Positions 41,786 through 50,911 of a DNA stretch of 64,000 bases are shown piece by piece. The notes beneath the pieces were generated by a model that was not told the DNA's origin, searched no databases, and saw nothing but the letters and a program-made list of their open reading frames with translations. The DNA lies in the NCBI GenBank assembly GCA_903953565.1, contig CAJBKE010000068.1, positions 1 to 64,000 on the forward strand, given 5' to 3'. The DNA comes from an uncultured Verrucomicrobiota bacterium (GTDB lineage: Bacteria; Verrucomicrobiota; Verrucomicrobiia; Chthoniobacterales; JACTMZ01). Position numbers and translations under genes: made by a program. Each line of letters opens with the position of its first letter. Positions within the stretch are counted from its first letter, which is position 1.

Positions 41786-43561
41786 ATGCCCCGCATCGCC
41801 GAGGAAAGCATCGAGCGCGTCGCCGCCGCCTGCGACATTGTCGAAATCATCGGCGGATACTTCCCGCTCAAACGCGCGGGCACCAGCTGGCGCGCGCTGT
41901 GTCCGTTCCATCGCGAAAAGTCCCCGTCTTTCCACGTCAGCCCGCAGAAACAGGCCTATTACTGCTTTGGCTGCGGCGCCGGCGGGAGCCTCTTCAAATT
42001 CGTCATGGAATACGAACGCGTCGACTTCGCCACCGCGGTCCGGCGCCTCGCGCAAAAGGCCGGCGTCACCATCGTTGAAGAGCAATCCGCTCCCGGCGAC
42101 GATCATCGGCGCGAATTGCGCGGACGTCTCCTCGAACTCCACAAAGTTGCCGCCGACTGGTTCCACGCCAATCTCCTCCGCTCCCCCGCCGGCGCCGCCG
42201 CGCGCGATTATCTCAAGTCCCGCGAGATCAATTCGGAAATCGCGAAAAATTGGCACCTCGGCTATGCGCCCGACAGCCGCGATGCGTTGCTCAAACACGC
42301 ACGCGCCGCCGGATTCAAAGACCACGAACTCCGGGCCAGCGGGCTTTTCCACGGCGGCGAGGACAAACCTCTGGCCGACCGCTTCCGTCAGCGCCTCATG
42401 TTTCCCATCCGCAACGACTACGGCGAAGTCATCGCGTTCAGCGGACGCGTCCTCCCGCCATCCGAAGATCCGGCCAAATACGTCAACTCGCCCGAGACCC
42501 CGCTCTTCACCAAAGGCCGCGCGCTCTACGGACTGGACAAAGCGCGGCGTCCGTTGGCGGATGCCGGACTCGCCATCGTCTGCGAGGGACAGCTCGACCT
42601 CATCCGCGTGTTCGAAAGCGGACTGCAAAACGTCGTCGCGCCGCAGGGCACGGCATTCACTCCCGCGCAGGCGCGCTTGCTCAAGCGCTACGCGGAAACA
42701 GTCGTGCTTTGTTTCGATTCCGACCGCGCCGGTCGCACCGCCGTCGAGCGTTCGTTGCCCATCCTCCTCGCGGCCGGTTTCGGCGTGCGCGTCGCCCCGC
42801 TGCCCGCCGGCGAGGACCCCGATTCGCTCATCCGCAAAAACGGCGCCGAGTCCTTCCGCGCTCTTGTCGACAACGCACCTGACTATTTCGACTTCGCACT
42901 CGATGAAGCGGCCTCCGCCGGAAAACTCGACAACGCATCCTCCAAAGCCGCACTCATCCGCAAACTCGCCGGCTTCGCCTCCAACCTGCCGGATGCCGTC
43001 GCGCGCGAATCGCTCGCCGCGCGCCTCGGTCCGCGCCTTGCCCTTTCACCGAAGGCGTTCATCGATGCCATTCCGGACAAGCCCGCAGCCAACGAACCCG
43101 AGGAAATCAGCGAGGACGAGCCCCCAGCCACCGCGGAACCCGACCAGACCATCCGCCTGCTCATCCATGCCTCGCTCGTCAGCAGCGAAACGCGCCAGTG
43201 GCTCGCCGCGCAGGACACTTCTATCTTGGCCGGACGCCCGGGCCTGCCCCTTCTGCAAAAATGCCTTGGTGCGTCCTTCGATCCGGCCGAACCAGCAGCG
43301 ACCCAGGCCTTCCTCGCCGCCCAGTCTCCGGAGGCTCAGTCGATTTTAGCGGCCCTGCTTATGGAACGAGCCCCGACCGAGCCCGTCGCCATCGCCCGGG
43401 ACACCCTCCGCTCCTTGAGCCGCCGGCAACTCGAGGCCCGACGCAACGCCCTGACCGCCCGCCTCCGCCAAGCCGGCCTGCCCCCCGCCGAAGTGGCCCG
43501 TTTGCAGGCCGAGGTGGTTGACATTATGCAGGAGATCAGTCAGGTTAGCGGGTCGCACTGA
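41786..43561 (+). CDS. dnaG: DNA primase
   Basis: 591 residues from the ATG at 41786. The zinc ribbon has Cys39, His42, Cys60 and Cys63 ('[30 protein letters not shown]'). The TOPRIM core follows: '[17 protein letters not shown]' (catalytic Glu) and '[11 protein letters not shown]' (DSD). The C-terminal 150 residues are helical and bind helicase. It primes Okazaki fragments. The gene precedes rpoD, as in the classic rpsU-dnaG-rpoD order, with rpsU missing. The usual VEGYMDVI is CEGQLDLI here, which keeps the acidic residues. Confidence 0.95.
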   Translation: MPRIAEESIERVAAACDIVEIIGGYFPLKRAGTSWRALCPFHREKSPSFHVSPQKQAYYCFGCGAGGSLFKFVMEYERVDFATAVRRLAQKAGVTIVEEQSAPGDDHRRELRGRLLELHKVAADWFHANLLRSPAGAAARDYLKSREINSEIAKNWHLGYAPDSRDALLKHARAAGFKDHELRASGLFHGGEDKPLADRFRQRLMFPIRNDYGEVIAFSGRVLPPSEDPAKYVNSPETPLFTKGRALYGLDKARRPLADAGLAIVCEGQLDLIRVFESGLQNVVAPQGTAFTPAQARLLKRYAETVVLCFDSDRAGRTAVERSLPILLAAGFGVRVAPLPAGEDPDSLIRKNGAESFRALVDNAPDYFDFALDEAASAGKLDNASSKAALIRKLAGFASNLPDAVARESLAARLGPRLALSPKAFIDAIPDKPAANEPEEISEDEPPATAEPDQTIRLLIHASLVSSETRQWLAAQDTSILAGRPGLPLLQKCLGASFDPAEPAATQAFLAAQSPEAQSILAALLMERAPTEPVAIARDTLRSLSRRQLEARRNALTARLRQAGLPPAEVARLQAEVVDIMQEISQVSGSH

Positions 43562-43626
43562 CTCCACCAGCGCCGGCGCAAAATCGTCAGATTCCAGCCC
43601 GCGCGACTCTGTCGACCAACCTGTCT

Positions 43627-45567
<1,941 letters not shown>

Positions 45568-45578
45568 TTCGTCAGTTT

Positions 45579-45602
45579 TGTAGCGGCGGTCTACGACCGC
45601 CG
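45579..45602. repeat. GTAGC-type half palindrome after rpoD
   Basis: TGTAGC followed by GGCGGTC-TAC-GACCGCC, a 7-bp perfect hairpin beginning 11 nt after the rpoD stop. It shares the TGTAGC start with the element at 19494-19563. Confidence 0.55.
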
Positions 45603-45607
45603 GACCA

Positions 45608-45646
45608 CAAAAAAATCCCCGCAACCTTTCAGGCAGGCCGGGGTTT
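45608..45646. terminator. Bidirectional terminator after rpoD
   Basis: AAAATCCCCG (left) and CGGGGTTT (right) can pair around a 17-nt loop. On the minus strand the stem is followed by seven Us; on the plus strand by TTTAG. It may end rpoD transcription and block antisense transcription from the tRNA-Ser side. Confidence 0.5.
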
Positions 45647-45654
45647 AGCATTCC

Positions 45655-45984
45655 ATGGACGACCAAAAGCTCTGGAATCTCCTCGGCCGCAGCCCGCGCC
45701 CAACGGCACCGCCGTTCTTCGCCGGGAAAGTCATGCGGCAGATCGGCACAGCCGCGCGCCCGTCTTGGCGCACCGTCGTCCTGCGCTGGCTCGCGCCCGC
45801 CGCCGTCGCCACGCTTCTGTTCTTAGCCATCCTGCCCCGTCCCGACTCCACGCCGGCTGTCATGACCCAACCATCCGACCTCACCACCCTCGACCTCGTC
45901 GAAATGCTCAGCCCCGAGGATCACGCGACCCTCACCGCCGCCGGTTGGCCCTACAACAGCGGCTTCCTCTCCGCCGGCCTGTAG
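45655..45984 (+). CDS. Small membrane protein downstream of rpoD
   Basis: 109 residues. Amphipathic start 'MDDQKLWNLLGRSPRPTAPPFFAGKVMRQIG', one membrane helix (about 45-62, 'RWLAPAAVATLLFLAILP'), then a roughly 45-residue C-terminal part 'LTTLDLVEMLSPEDHATLTAAGWP'. A short N-terminal cytoplasmic domain, a single span and a small outside domain resemble an anti-sigma-factor layout, but no zinc-binding motif is present. No ECF sigma gene is next to it. A palindromic repeat begins at its stop codon. The function is unknown. Confidence 0.65.
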   Translation: MDDQKLWNLLGRSPRPTAPPFFAGKVMRQIGTAARPSWRTVVLRWLAPAAVATLLFLAILPRPDSTPAVMTQPSDLTTLDLVEMLSPEDHATLTAAGWPYNSGFLSAGL

Positions 45985-46050
45985 GTGGGGATCGCGATGT
46001 CCCCATCGCGATAACCCAACCAACATCGCGCCCAGAGGAAACGATCCACC
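45984..46050 (+). repeat. REP-like palindromic repeat, copy 5
   Basis: 67 bp starting inside the stop codon of the 109-residue gene. The left arm (GGTGGGGATCGCGATGTCCCC then ATCGCGAT) is good; the right arm (ATCGCGCCCAGAGG then AACGATCCACC) is degenerate. Confidence 0.8.
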
Positions 46051-46324
46051 ACATCAAACTGAATGGGTGGGATTGATCGCCTGCGGCGACCTGTCTTCGG
46101 CTCGAACTGCGGAATGTTGATTTCGGCCTTCGGCCTTCACCCCTGCGGGGCCGACCTGCGGTCAGTCTGTGCCGCTGCGCGGCGCTCTCGTCCCACCGGA
46201 ATGTTTCAAGACCGCCTACGGCGGACTGGCGGAAGGGGTGGGATTGATCGCCTGCGGCGATCTGTCTTCGGCTCGAACTGCGTTCTCATCCCACCGGAAT
46301 GTTTCAAGACCGCCTACGGCGGAC
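45985..46324. other. 340-bp repeat-filled intergenic region
   Basis: No credible gene. It contains REP-like copy 5 (45984-46050) and a cluster of direct repeats built partly from the 3' end of the neighbouring tRNA-Ser (46065-46343). An open frame crosses the region, but its protein mirrors the repeat and has no ribosome site. Confidence 0.7.
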
Positions 46325-46343
46325 TGGCGGAAGGGGTGGGATT
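46191..46343. repeat. 98-bp direct repeat carrying the tRNA-Ser 3' end
   Basis: TCCCACCGGAATGTTTCAAG begins at 46191 and again at 46289 (period 98 bp). Each copy continues through 'CGGCGGACTGGCGGAAGGGG' and 'TGGGATT'; the second runs into the tRNA-Ser gene, the first into GATCGCCTGCGGCGA. A third, shorter copy of GGGTGGGATTGATCGCCTGC lies at 46065. So the last 18 or so bases of the tRNA are duplicated outside it. Confidence 0.85.
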
Positions 46344-46416
46344 CGAACCCACGGTTGGTTTAACCCAACGCTCGATTTCGAGTCGAGTGCCTTAAACCGG
46401 ACTCAGCCACCCTTCC
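46325..46416 (-). tRNA. tRNA-Ser (CGA), CCA encoded
   Basis: 92 nt including CCA. Acceptor GGAAGGG/CCCTTCC with discriminator G, anticodon loop CTCGAAA (anticodon CGA, reads UCG), the long class II variable arm (CGTTGGGTTAAACCAAC) and T-arm GTGGG-TTCGAAT-CCCAC. The 3' end is copied into direct repeats on its downstream side. Confidence 0.96.
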
Positions 46417-46520
46417 TGAAAGCGAAAATATACCCCATCCGGTTGCCGTCTGAAATCTCCAATTTCAAATCCGAAATTTTCTTCAGCCGCGCCCTTCACT
46501 CAGGTTTTCGCCCTCTCCTC

Positions 46521-48005
46521 TCACGTCCCGCAAAACGTCCGGTAAGGCCCGCTGCCGGGCAAAGGGCCATCGCGGTAAGCTTCGTTGGCTGACGTTGCCT
46601 CGTAAGGGCGCGCTAAAGCATCGAGCAGCCGGTGCATGACCGAAAGATCGCCAGCGACCGCGGCAGCAAGAGCTTCCTCCACGCGGTGGTTGCGCGGGAT
46701 GACCACCGGATTGGCCGCGCTCATCGCCGCAACAACCTTGGCACGACTCCTCTGCTGGCGCTCCAGACGCGCCATCCACTTCGCCTGCCAAGCGCGCAGC
46801 GGAGTGCCGCCGAACGACAATGCGTCTTGCAACTCGGATGTCTCCGCAGCACGCACGAGCGAACGAAAAGCCCCAGTGAAGTCCGCTTCCGCACCCTTCA
46901 AGCAATCAAGAAACTCCTTGGCCAATTCGAGATCACCATCCTCCTCCGAGAACAGGCCAAGCTTCGCTCTCAATCCGGCTGTGTAATGGGAACGAAAACG
47001 TTCTGGAAATTTGCCGAGCGTTTCTTCCGCGGCAGCGACGGCCTTGTCCTTCTCCTCATCGATGAGCGGCAAAAGCGCTTCGGCCAAACGCGCCAGATTC
47101 CAATGCGCGATGTTCGGCTGGTTTCCGTAGGCATAGCGTCCACCCCGGTCGATCGAGCTGAATACCGTTGCCGGGTCATAGGTATCGATGAACGCGCAAG
47201 GACCGTAATCGATCGTCTCCCCGCTCAACGCCATGTTGTCTGTGTTCATCACCCCATGGACAAAGCCCACGCAGACCCATTGCGCGACAAGCTTGGCCTG
47301 GCGCTCGAGCACGCCTTCGAACAAAGCCAGCGCCGGATTTTCCACGCCAACCGACTCCGGATAATGCCGCTCCAACGTGTAACGCGTCAGAGCCTCCAGC
47401 GTGGCGCGGTCGCCGATCGCATTGGCATACTCGAAGGTGCCCACCCGGATATGACTCGCGGCGACACGCGTCAGAACCGCCCCCGGCAACATTTCCTCGC
47501 GCGCGATTTGCTCCCCTGTGGTAGCCACAGCCAGACTGCGCGTCGTCGGAATCCCCAGCGCATGCATCGCTTCACTGATGACGTATTCCCGCAGCATCGG
47601 TCCGAGCGCAGCGCGACCATCACCCCGACGCGAGTAGGGTGTCTGTCCCGAACCCTTCAATTGGACATCGAATCGCGCACCAGCGGGCGTGAGATGCTCG
47701 CCCAACAAAATAGCCCGCCCGTCGCCCAGATTGGTGAAATGACCGAATTGATGGCCGGCATAGGCCTGGGCGATCGGATCGGCACCTGCGGGAACAGTGC
47801 TGCCGGCAAAAACTTCCGTTCCTGTCTCGCGCAACGCGGCAGCATAGAGTCCCATTTCCGCGGCGAGGTTCTCGTTCAGAACAGCCAACCCGGGCTGCGC
47901 CACAGGAACCGGAACCGCGCGCGCGAAAAGCGCGTCCGGCAACCGTGCGTACGAGTTGTCGAAACGCCATCCGGCCGCGCTTTTCTTGTCGGACTTTCCC
48001 GCCAT
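46521..48005 (-). CDS. selO: SelO pseudokinase-fold protein AMPylase
   Basis: 494 residues from the ATG at 48005. 'AYAGHQFGHFTNLGDGRAILLGEHL', 'VQLKGSGQTPYSRRGDGRAALGPMLREYVISEAMHALGIPTTRSLA', 'VGFVHGVMNTDNMALSGETIDYGPCAFID' and 'GGRYAYGNQPNIAHWNLARLAEAL' are the SelO/YdiU motifs. SelO transfers AMP from ATP to hydroxyl residues of redox-related proteins. The DYGP replaces the DFG of kinases. The C-terminal Cys ('YRTFCGT') is conserved as Sec or Cys in the family; here it is Cys. It is divergent from the GH1 gene with 44 nt between. Confidence 0.93.
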   Translation of the reverse strand: MAGKSDKKSAAGWRFDNSYARLPDALFARAVPVPVAQPGLAVLNENLAAEMGLYAAALRETGTEVFAGSTVPAGADPIAQAYAGHQFGHFTNLGDGRAILLGEHLTPAGARFDVQLKGSGQTPYSRRGDGRAALGPMLREYVISEAMHALGIPTTRSLAVATTGEQIAREEMLPGAVLTRVAASHIRVGTFEYANAIGDRATLEALTRYTLERHYPESVGVENPALALFEGVLERQAKLVAQWVCVGFVHGVMNTDNMALSGETIDYGPCAFIDTYDPATVFSSIDRGGRYAYGNQPNIAHWNLARLAEALLPLIDEEKDKAVAAAEETLGKFPERFRSHYTAGLRAKLGLFSEEDGDLELAKEFLDCLKGAEADFTGAFRSLVRAAETSELQDALSFGGTPLRAWQAKWMARLERQQRSRAKVVAAMSAANPVVIPRNHRVEEALAAAVAGDLSVMHRLLDALARPYEATSANEAYRDGPLPGSGPYRTFCGT

Positions 48006-48049
48006 GCGGCTAAAGTGCTGCACAGGCCGAATCTTTCAACAACTCTCTT

Positions 48050-49411
48050 ATGTCCATCCCTCACCGCCTCGCTCTGATTTCGACCTGCGCGCTCCTCGCC
48101 GGATGCATCACCTACCCCAAAACACCGCCGGTCAGTCCCGAGCAACGGGCAAACGCCGCCACAGTGAAAACCGGACCTTTTGCTTGGGGCATTTCCACGT
48201 CGAGTTGGCAATACGAGGACCGCGAGACCGACCAAGACGGCACACCGGTTTTCCGCACGGATTGGGACGTTCTGATGGATGCCGGCAAAGCGCCCGCGCG
48301 CGGCAACACCGTGGTCCGCAGTTGGAGCGATTTCGACAAGGACGTGGCCGCGCTGAAAAAAATCGGAGTGACGCACTACCGCTTCAGCCTCGAATGGGCC
48401 CGTATCGAACCCGAACCCGGGAAATATGACCAAGCAGCCATCCGCCGCTATGTCGGCATGGCGCGCAAATTAAAAGCGGCCGGGATCGAGCCGGTGGCCT
48501 GCCTTTGGCATTTCACTTTTCCCCAGTGGCTCTATGACAAAGCGAACCCGAAAAAGTCCAACTGGCTGCACCCGGAGGCGGATGCGCGCTGGGATGCCTA
48601 CGTGCGCAAGGTCGTCCCCGCCCTCGCTCCGCATGTGCGCTATTTCGCGCCGCAGAACGAGCCGAACGGACAAATCGGCACCGCGTATTTGAACGGACTA
48701 TGGCCGCCGGCCATGACCGCCGCCTTCGGCACCTACGCGGCAGCCACCCGCGCCAGCGCGCGCCAATTCCGGCAGGCCGCCGACATCATCAAGTCGGTCC
48801 GCCCCGATGCGGTGGTCATGTCCGTGCAAGCCCTGCCGTGGTGGGAACGCGGACTGCTCGATCCGACGCGTGCCTGCCTCCACGGCATGCTGCGCATGAA
48901 CTTCGACCACCTCGATCTCATCGCCGACAAATGCGATGTGATCGGATTCAACTACTACTACAGCCAGCATGCGAGCCCGATCGCCGCGCTGACCGCCAAC
49001 TCCCAGCGCGGGAAAACTTTCACCATGATGGGCTGGGACATCGACCCTGCAGGCCTCTACAAACAAATCCGCCTTGTCGGCAAACGCTACGGCAAGCCGA
49101 TGATGATCACGGAAAACGGCGTCGCCACCACCGACGACAAAGAGCGTGAGAGCTACCTCGCGGAGCACATCGGGGCGATCGAGCAGGCAAAAAAGGACGG
49201 CTACGACGTCCGCGGATATTTTGTCTGGTCGCTCCTCGACAACTACGAGTGGCACGGCGGCTTCACCGACACCTTCGGCCTGGGCAAAATGAATCCGAAA
49301 ACCTACGCCCGCGAACTTAAACCCTCGGCCTACGCCTACCGCGACACTATCCGCCGCGGCGGCGTGAAGGAAATCCCCCCGGCGGTCCTTCAAGCCAGCA
49401 AGCGCAGGTAA
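48050..49411 (+). CDS. GH1 beta-glycosidase, lipoprotein
   Basis: 453 residues. A lipobox (LAGC, Cys19) anchors it to a membrane. The GH1 barrel follows: 'FAWGISTSSWQYED', 'YRFSLEWARIEPEPGKYDQAAI', acid/base Glu204 in 'APQNEPNG' and nucleophile Glu355 in 'MMITENGVAT', with 'GYFVWSLLDNYEWHGGFTDTFGL' near the end. It should cleave beta-glucosides or galactosides, releasing monosaccharides. GH1 enzymes are usually cytoplasmic; this one is exported, so it probably trims oligosaccharides outside. Starts 44 nt from selO, divergent. Confidence 0.92.
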   Translation: MSIPHRLALISTCALLAGCITYPKTPPVSPEQRANAATVKTGPFAWGISTSSWQYEDRETDQDGTPVFRTDWDVLMDAGKAPARGNTVVRSWSDFDKDVAALKKIGVTHYRFSLEWARIEPEPGKYDQAAIRRYVGMARKLKAAGIEPVACLWHFTFPQWLYDKANPKKSNWLHPEADARWDAYVRKVVPALAPHVRYFAPQNEPNGQIGTAYLNGLWPPAMTAAFGTYAAATRASARQFRQAADIIKSVRPDAVVMSVQALPWWERGLLDPTRACLHGMLRMNFDHLDLIADKCDVIGFNYYYSQHASPIAALTANSQRGKTFTMMGWDIDPAGLYKQIRLVGKRYGKPMMITENGVATTDDKERESYLAEHIGAIEQAKKDGYDVRGYFVWSLLDNYEWHGGFTDTFGLGKMNPKTYARELKPSAYAYRDTIRRGGVKEIPPAVLQASKRR

Positions 49412-49472
49412 CCGGCCCAACGGATCGCATCCGTCTCTCTGGCTGAAAACTGAACACGGAACACCGAACACT

Positions 49473-49492
49473 GCCCGGCGGCCCCGCCGGGC
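49473..49492. repeat. GC-rich hairpin after the GH1 gene
   Basis: GCCCGGCG, loop GCCC, CGCCGGGC, with no U-tract. Just before it (49452-49471) lies a run of GAACAC units (GAACACGGAACACCGAACAC). The 161-bp gap otherwise shows only a possible promoter before the first pilin. Confidence 0.5.
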
Positions 49493-49534
49493 GCCTACAG
49501 GAAAACCCTAGCGAAAAACACCAAATCGGGGAAA

Positions 49535-49563
49535 TTGAGGGTCTGGGCCGGCGCGCTTAACTT
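49535..49563 (+). promoter_or_regulatory. Possible promoter of the first prepilin gene
   Basis: TTGAGG (49535-49540), 17-bp spacer, TAACTT (49558-49563). The start codon lies only 9 nt after the -10, and no ribosome site is seen, so the mRNA could be nearly leaderless. Weak evidence. Confidence 0.3.
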
Positions 49564-49572
49564 GGCTTCGTT

Positions 49573-49863
49573 ATGAAGAAACACACCACACTCAAATCAA
49601 AGTTCAACTCGGCGTTCAGCTTGGTCGAACTTCTCGTTGTCATCGCGGTCATCGCCGTCATTGCGGCTATCGCGATTCCGAACATCGCTGGCACGCGCGA
49701 GGCAGCGCAAGCAGCTCAGGCAAGCTATGACACCGCCCAATTCAATCAGATGTCGAATCAGCTGACTGCTCTCGGATACGCTGGCAGCATAACCCCAGAA
49801 ACGCTGGCCGGCGGCATCACAGTGACCAACGGGACAAATCCTATCACGTTCCGGCTCGACTAA
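49573..49863 (+). CDS. Type IV prepilin-like protein 1 (probable major pilin)
   Basis: 96 residues. Basic leader 'MKKHTTLKSKFNSA', then the N-methylation site before 'FSLVELLVVIAVIAVIAAIAIPNI', the hydrophobic helix of type IV pilins with Glu5 (counting from the mature Phe). The mature part is short (about 80 residues) and ends 'ITVTNGTNPITFRLD'. The peptidase site is SA-FS rather than G-FT. It is followed by a GC-rich hairpin that could uncouple it from the next pilins, as expected for a strongly expressed major subunit. Confidence 0.85.
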   Translation: MKKHTTLKSKFNSAFSLVELLVVIAVIAVIAAIAIPNIAGTREAAQAAQASYDTAQFNQMSNQLTALGYAGSITPETLAGGITVTNGTNPITFRLD

Positions 49864-49900
49864 GGACGTGTCGACTCTCATACGAGTCACGCTTGAATCA

Positions 49901-49927
49901 GGGCCCCGGTTCGCCGGGGCCCTTCTC
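49901..49927 (+). terminator. Strong hairpin after the first prepilin
   Basis: GGGCCCCGG, loop TTCG, CCGGGGCCC, then TTCTC. A 9-bp GC stem capped by a stable tetraloop, 38 nt after the stop codon. It could act as a partial terminator or an RNA-stabilising hairpin, favouring the first pilin over the next genes. Confidence 0.65.
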
Positions 49928-50002
49928 ACGTCCGGGCGCAACGGAGGAGGGCATGATTTCCGTTTGACCTGAGTCCGCTGCGGCTTGAGGTTCTAAACGT
50001 AC

Positions 50003-50446
50003 ATGAAGATCTCTCCAAGCAACCGGATCCCCTCCAAGGTGCCTGGCTCCCGCGCAGGCTTTAGCTTGGTGGAGATTCTTCTGGTTATCGCCGTTATCGC
50101 AGTCATATCGAGCATCCTGATACCCTATTTTTCCCCCATACGGAGAGCAGCCAGCGGACAGGTTGCCCGGCAGCAGCAAGCCGAGTTACAAACTGCACTT
50201 AGCAGCTGGGTCGTAGCCCAATCCGGCGGACCGGGCGGTTTGGCCGCCGCGAGGGCGACCTATAACAGCGCGGCCGGGTCAAGGCTGCAATTGCTGCAAA
50301 ATTACCTGCAGGCGGCCACCTATTCATTGCTTTCGGTTGACGGTGGCGCGGTCACAAGCACTGCACTGGACAGCATGAACGCTTACCTGCAATTCTCAGA
50401 TTGGGCGTCCGATGGACAACCAACGGTGCAATGGGTCAACCGATGA
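50003..50446 (+). CDS. Type IV prepilin-like protein 2
   Basis: 147 residues. The leader 'MKISPSNRIPSKVPGSRAG' ends in the peptidase Gly, then 'FSLVEILLVIAVIAVISSILIPYF'. The mature part is Ser/Gln/Ala-rich with helical periodicity (about residues 50-100, 'QQQAELQTALSSWVVAQSGG'), a minor-pilin pattern. Its stop overlaps the start of the third prepilin (ATGA), so the two are coupled. Confidence 0.85.
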   Translation: MKISPSNRIPSKVPGSRAGFSLVEILLVIAVIAVISSILIPYFSPIRRAASGQVARQQQAELQTALSSWVVAQSGGPGGLAAARATYNSAAGSRLQLLQNYLQAATYSLLSVDGGAVTSTALDSMNAYLQFSDWASDGQPTVQWVNR

Positions 50447-50844
50447 AACATTCCAACAGCAACTGGAAGGACCGCGCCTTCAGCTTGGTCGAACTACTCG
50501 TCGTTATTGCCGTCTTGGGCATCGTCCTTTTCTTCGCCTTCCCGAACATCATCCAAGTCAAAAGTGACAGCGAAAAGGACTTAGCCAAGGCGCGGGCAGA
50601 AACCTTGAACCTCGCTTCGGCAGCCTATTTCCAGGCGATTGGCGCTAACGTTGCGGCAACGAGCTGGGCCGGCAAAAGCGCCGAACAGCGCTATCAATTG
50701 ATCACTCCCTACATAGCTTTCCCTGCAGCTTCTCTCAGCAACTTCCTGCCCAGCTCCGATTACAGCATTACGTTCAACGACTCGGCGCCGCATAAAGTCA
50801 AAGCGACACTCATGGGCCCGGGCAGCACCAACATCCCCTACTGA
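50443..50844 (+). CDS. Type IV prepilin-like protein 3
   Basis: 133 residues from the ATG at 50443. Basic leader 'MKHSNSNWKDRA', cleavage before 'FSLVELLVVIAVLGIVLFFAFPNI', then a globular part of about 90 residues. As in prepilin 1, the residue before the mature Phe is Ala, not Gly. It lies 68 nt before pilB. Confidence 0.84.
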   Translation: MKHSNSNWKDRAFSLVELLVVIAVLGIVLFFAFPNIIQVKSDSEKDLAKARAETLNLASAAYFQAIGANVAATSWAGKSAEQRYQLITPYIAFPAASLSNFLPSSDYSITFNDSAPHKVKATLMGPGSTNIPY

Positions 50845-50852
50845 CCTGGACC

Positions 50853-50874
50853 TGGCCTCGGGCCTGTTTTTTGG
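50853..50874 (+). terminator. Possible weak terminator before pilB
   Basis: GGCC-TCG-GGCC followed by TGTTTTTTGG, a 4-bp stem with a six-U tract, just after the third prepilin. Weak stem, so partial termination at best. Confidence 0.35.
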
Positions 50875-50911
50875 CTCACCCGCCCAGGAAGGAGGTGGTA
50901 GGTTAAATTAC

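Noticed and set aside
46191-46343. Possible CRISPR array
   Set aside because: Only two full copies with a 98-bp period, no unique spacers of constant length, and the unit contains a tRNA end. No cas genes are in the window.
46063-46395. A 110-codon open frame over the repeats next to tRNA-Ser
   Set aside because: The encoded peptide is internally duplicated because the DNA is, it runs into the tRNA gene, and there is no ribosome site.
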